Shown here in pieces: positions 60,397-64,000 of a DNA stretch of 64,000 nucleotides; positions within the stretch are counted from its first letter, which is position 1, and the number at the start of each line of letters is the position of its first letter. A program made the position numbers and the translations under genes. The notes beneath the pieces were generated by a model. That model was given only the letters and a program-made list of their open reading frames with translations, ran no database searches and was not told the origin of the DNA. Source of the stretch: Cotesia glomerata (lineage: Eukaryota > Arthropoda > Insecta > Hymenoptera > Braconidae); NCBI RefSeq assembly GCF_020080835.1, contig NC_058160.1, positions 16,975,152 to 17,039,151 on the forward strand, in the 5' to 3' direction.

Positions 60397-60705
60397 TTAA
60401 TATAAACTGTAAGAAAATTTTAATCAATCGTGTTCAACGTCCTTCCCCTTCAAATCCCAATCCCGTGAATTTGTGTACCAACTTCAACATTTCCGTCTTG
60501 GTTCGTAAATAATTTTATTGTACTAAAGGGTTATAGTCGTAGAAAATCTGTCATGGAGGTCACCATATTTTTTTACAAATACCATCTATGTAAAAAGTAT
60601 GGTGGTCCCCGTGACTGATGTTCTCCTACCGTTCCTTTTAAATTGTATACTACAATGTAATATAACAATAACTTTAGCCACAGCAACGCCTGGCCGGGTC
60701 TGCTA

Positions 60706-60706
<1 letters not shown>
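60397..60706 (+). other. Helitron 3' end
   Basis: Non-coding end of the Helitron after the insert. AGGTCACCATATTTTTTTAC and GTATGGTGGTCCCCGTGAC form an inverted repeat near 60578-60618. The terminal stem and CTAG close it at 60706. Confidence 0.7.

Positions 60707-60780
<74 letters not shown>
60707..60780. repeat. (TA)n microsatellite
   Basis: About 37 TA units directly after the Helitron CTAG end. Confidence 0.95.
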
Positions 60781-60781
<1 letters not shown>

Positions 60782-62090
60782 TAAGCTGTTACCCGCCTCG
60801 CTTCGCTGGGCGCTTTATAGAATTGCATTTTTAGATCTAGACTTGAAATTTAATTAGAGTATTGTTTTGACTTGCACAGATTCCAAATGAGTATTGAAAG
60901 TTTTAGTTAATGTCATTGCAAGTCTCATAAGTAAAGTTGAAGTCTGTCTAGCTTCAAGTGCGAAGAATTTTTGTCATTTAAAATTTTCTCAGCGACATCA
61001 ATTTTTCATAGAAAATAAACTTAACATGTTTTTTACATACCCAGTGTTTGGAAAATGCATTCATTTTAATCAGTAACATTCCCTCGATCCCGTAATAAGA
61101 ACAATTTATAAGTTATGTAATCAGCAAAAATAACATGTATGTAAAATTCTAAGTTCGTTGACCGAATTACTACATATAATGTTAAGTTTTGGAAACCTTA
61201 CAATGACTTTTTTCCCGCTGGTAAAGAGACGTTTGTTGCAAGGAAATTTTTAGCAAATGTTATTGAAACTCAATAGACAGGGTCTAAATTTTATGTTTCA
61301 AAAAGTCCTAGTTGATAAACAACAACATTTTCAGTAGATTTCATAGATATCTAACTATTTTAATTCTTGAAACCAATTTTACCATAACCAAACATACGAT
61401 CAGCATATAAATATAAATTTTCAACACTTAGTTCACCAGACATAATTAGCTTCTTTCTTTAACTTTTTTTTTAAATGACGTGAAATCAATCAAATATTAA
61501 GGTTATGTAATAAAAACAAAAGAAAATCGTATTAAAAACAAATGAATGGAAAATGAGTCTTTTGTTTTTAGTAGCGGGAAAAAATGGATATAAAAATTAA
61601 TCGTAAAAAAATGAGAAAGGGTTGATAAAATCCAAAAATAAGTAGCCTATAACCATATATGAAAAATTTTGCGTCGAAAGGTAGCAGTCCCATCCCGATA
61701 GCTTCAGTAGTTTTGACGTCAACTTTTATCAAAGGAACCCTATTTCGTTATATATGTATATTTTCCACCCACGCATTCGCCCACGCGTAGGTATATATGG
61801 AACTAAATTCTCAAAAAAGTAACGTAATAAAAATTATTTCCTTTTATGCCGATAAAAAAAACAAATAAATTAAAGAAAAATGCTCGTCTTTTGTTTTTAT
61901 GGGCGGGAAAAATGTTTATCTAAGTTAAATAGAAATAAAATTGTGAAGGATTGATGGAATTCGAAAAATAAGTAGCCTATAACCATCTACAATTCATTCC
62001 GCGTCGAATGGTCCTAGTCCCATGTCAATATGTTCAGTAGTTTTTGCGTGATTGACGGTCTACGAAACCCACTTTCCCTATATATATATT
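60781..62090 (+). repeat. Repeat C copy 2, uninterrupted
   Basis: It starts CTAAGCTGTTACCCGCCTCG and ends with GCGTGATTGACGGTCTACG and a TATATATA tail. It aligns in order with 13440-19117 after that copy's insertions are removed. Two internal segments (about 61560-61700 and 61870-62010) are themselves alike: each has TTTTGTTTTTA, GCGGGAAAAA, AAGTAGCCTATAACCAT and GCGTCGAA. No protein. Confidence 0.65.
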
Positions 62091-62091
62091 A

Positions 62092-64000
62092 GGGTGATTT
62101 TTTTTTTTACTTTATTTTTTTTTTTCGGTCCCATCGTAAATTCTTGTTGGAAATACCCAAAAAAAAATTCCCTGAAAGTTTGAGCTCTTAATATTAATTA
62201 ACGTCCTCGACCAAGGCATGTGAATATTTCCCATTAAAAATACACAAAAACTTTGATTTTTAATTTTTGAATTTTTAAAGCTCAGCGGCATTTCATGGGA
62301 TCACTTTGATCGAAGATGATTTTTCCTTAGAATTGAACGTTCTACAAAAGTGCCCATTGCCGCAAAGTCGTAACTCACACTGGCGAGGCAGTACGGGCCA
62401 CTGAACCTGATTTTTTCATAAAATTGGCGTTTTTTCGCATTTATCTCGTAAATATCAAGAGCTACGGAAAAAATGTAAATGACAAACTTGTAGAAAATTC
62501 AATTTCCAACAAAAAAAGTCCTATGGACCAAATCGCTAAGATCAATACTAAGCGAGATATTAAGCCTTGAATATATTTTTTCGTGAAATTTTGGCCGATC
62601 TTTGATTTAAACTTATTAATATCTTGTTTACTTTCTCTGTTTTTTATATTTTTTCTTCAATATATTTTTTTAAGGCTAGAAAACTAAAGCAAATTAATAA
62701 TCTACAATATTTAACCTTTAATGATAATAAACATTTAATCAAATTCTTTTCTCTTTGTTTCTTCTCCGTCAGTAGGTACTTAATAATCTAATGGCAACGT
62801 TGCGATGTAACTAACATCGCGGTGATTCCCCCACCAGTTGATCAACAACGTTTGACAAAAAGTACGCGACCAGCGAAAGCTCAGTCATTGTCCGTAAAAC
62901 AAAAGCCTCTCCAAAAATCCCCTCTTTTATGTTACCTTGAATTAGTTTAATAAATCGCCCGCCTAATTGCAGCGCTTTCTTTGTTCTTTATTGTGTGATA
63001 CTAATGCCGCAAATATCGAAAACAAAGCTCAGTGAACACTGAATGTACTCGCGTCGCATTTGTATGCTTTACGTTGCGTTACATTTTTCTATCATTTTTA
63101 TTCTTGTCAAAGATGTCTGAACAAATCGGAAATAGAGTTTATAATTATTTAATTGGATTTGAAATTCATAATATTAATAATATTCAGTTACCTTCGTGTA
63201 GGGATGTATTGAATCTCTTTATGTACAAACATCAATCCTTAAAATTAAGTATACGAGCAAGTGCTAGTAGTGTGATCAGTGATACGAATGCTATTTGGGC
63301 TAATCTTTTGATTCCAACTTCTCGACCTCAGCACAGTATTAAAAAATTGGAAAAAATTCACAGTGACTACATGAAACTGAAGAATCATCGAAGTCGTGCA
63401 AAGACATCGAAAAGACAACGAACAAATGTGGAACAGTTTAGCAAACGTCTTGATAAATTATTTGACATTGCAAATTGTGCTGCACTAAAAAATTTACCGA
63501 AAAATTTGCAGCAATTTTTGACAGATTGTCGTAAAGGAAATAGAAATATCCATCTACCAGCAATTGACGTTATACCAGAAGAAACTTCTGGAAATCTGTC
63601 TGCGATGGAAGTAGAAACTCTCAATAATGAGGAAATTGGTTAGTTCTAATATTATAATAGTTTTGTTTAATTATATTTGATTTGTTTAACATTCAGCTAA
63701 TATGTTTACTAATTGACTGTTAACATTTTTCATTTCAGGAATGAAATTATCCCAACAGTCGTGCTTAAATAGTTTCTGTAGTTCCATATCAAATTCCAGT
63801 GAACTGAAGCGAACTTGTTCAGACTTTGAAGATACAATGCCAGCGCCTAAGAAAAATAAAATTGATATTCTGACTTCGGAATTAGTATTAGCACTAGATA
63901 GAACTAAAACTAGTAACAGAAATGCGATGTACATCATTTCTGCTGTTATTCAAAGTTTAGGACTTGAGATTGATAAATATAATTTAAGTTACTCCACTAT
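62092..64000 (+). mobile_element. Autonomous-looking element of an unnamed arthropod family, cut by window edge
   Basis: The left end is placed at AGGGTGATTTTT (62092). A leader of about 1 kb shares sequence with repeat D (62260-62620). The gene at 63113 follows. No right end is in the window. Calling it mobile rests on the shared leader with dispersed repeats and on memory of the protein family in arthropod genomes. Confidence 0.5.
63113..64000 (+). CDS. Uncharacterised arthropod transposon-associated protein, 5' part
   Basis: Exon 1 is 63113-63638 (ATG, MSEQIGNRVYNYLIGFEIHN). A 100-base intron follows (63639-63738, GTTAGT to TTTCATTTCAG), and exon 2 stays open to the window end. The frame has no lesion. 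The protein reads LPSCRDVLNLFMYKHQSLKL, ISDTNAIWANLLIPTSRPQH, KRLDKLFDIANCAALKNLPK and, after splicing, SELVLALDRTKTSNRNAMYI and IISAVIQSLGLEIDKYNL. From memory this pattern (a repressive-looking N-terminus, NLFDIAH-type motif, then ALDRTK.S.R.A) recurs in many uncharacterised insect proteins. No catalytic motif is visible in this part. The Met at 63113 is preferred over the in-frame 63032 Met, because the residues between are hydrophobic and family members begin near here. Host gene is an alternative. Confidence 0.55.

Larger units (their letters stand above)
51503..60706 (+). mobile_element. Helitron with both ends, carrying a Kolobok-type insert
   Basis: It starts TCTCCTGTCACGATG after an A and ends GGCCGGGTCTGCTAG before a T, as expected for Helitrons inserted between A and T. 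A GC-rich stem (CCTGGCCGGG) sits just before CTAG (60703-60706). Without the 2824-bp insert and the TTAA duplication it is about 6.4 kb. It carries a Rep/helicase gene (52765-57374). Both sides are (TA)n. Confidence 0.85.

Overview
This is an AT-rich animal (insect-type) genome fragment. It is dominated by nested transposable elements and holds parts of only two recognisable host genes, both on the minus strand. One is the 5' end of an RBM26/27-like RNA-binding protein gene (four exons, 22306-23411). The other is the 3' end of a GRIP-like multi-PDZ scaffold gene (two exons, 29354-29951). Spliced genes, tRNA-derived SINEs, Helitrons, R1-clade retrotransposons and arthropod-type DNA transposons point to an insect. 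The strongly AT-rich background and the dispersed AACTTCCCGC repeats fit a parasitoid wasp, but that is inference from memory and not proven here. A 100-base N run at 25664-25763 marks an assembly gap.

Layout, left half. 1-2455 is the 3' part of an R1-clade non-LTR retrotransposon. 3332-7526 is a decayed Helitron Rep/helicase gene with six in-frame stops, no frameshift and one intron. A second R1-clade retrotransposon (7525-10330) cuts it off. 10331-13432 holds dispersed repeats and an element with an 8-bp target duplication (11402-13097), which itself carries a SINE with a 15-bp target duplication. 13440-19117 is one copy of an unclassified repeat, broken open by two insertions (13798-14555 and 15614-19057) that carry further MITEs and a SINE. 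19262-21930 is more repeat debris. Then come the RBM26-like gene, a SINE (24340-24723) and the gap.

Right half. 26390-27778 is a decayed DDE transposon. The GRIP-like exons follow. 31470-33364 is a nested set of inverted-repeat elements. 34005-38966 is a CACTA/EnSpm-type transposon with tandem subterminal repeats. 40230-42989 and 57573-60396 are two related elements with Mutator-like (PF20700-type) transposases, G-rich termini and TTAA target duplications, best read as Kolobok. 44108-45830 is a reversed R1-clade fragment. 47223-49332 is a Tigger element. 49404-51469 has about 500-bp terminal inverted repeats around a transposase fragment. 51503-60706 is a Helitron with both ends recognisable (TC start, hairpin and CTAG end), carrying the second Kolobok. 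From about 62092 to the window edge lies an element of an arthropod-wide but unnamed family; its first exon and the start of its second exon look intact.

The genes here do not form a pathway. The organising logic is order of insertion: SINE inside DNA transposon inside repeat, retrotransposon inside Helitron, Kolobok inside Helitron and Kolobok beside a retrotransposon tail. Almost every transposase or polymerase gene is broken. The exception is the partial gene at the right edge, whose visible part has no lesion.
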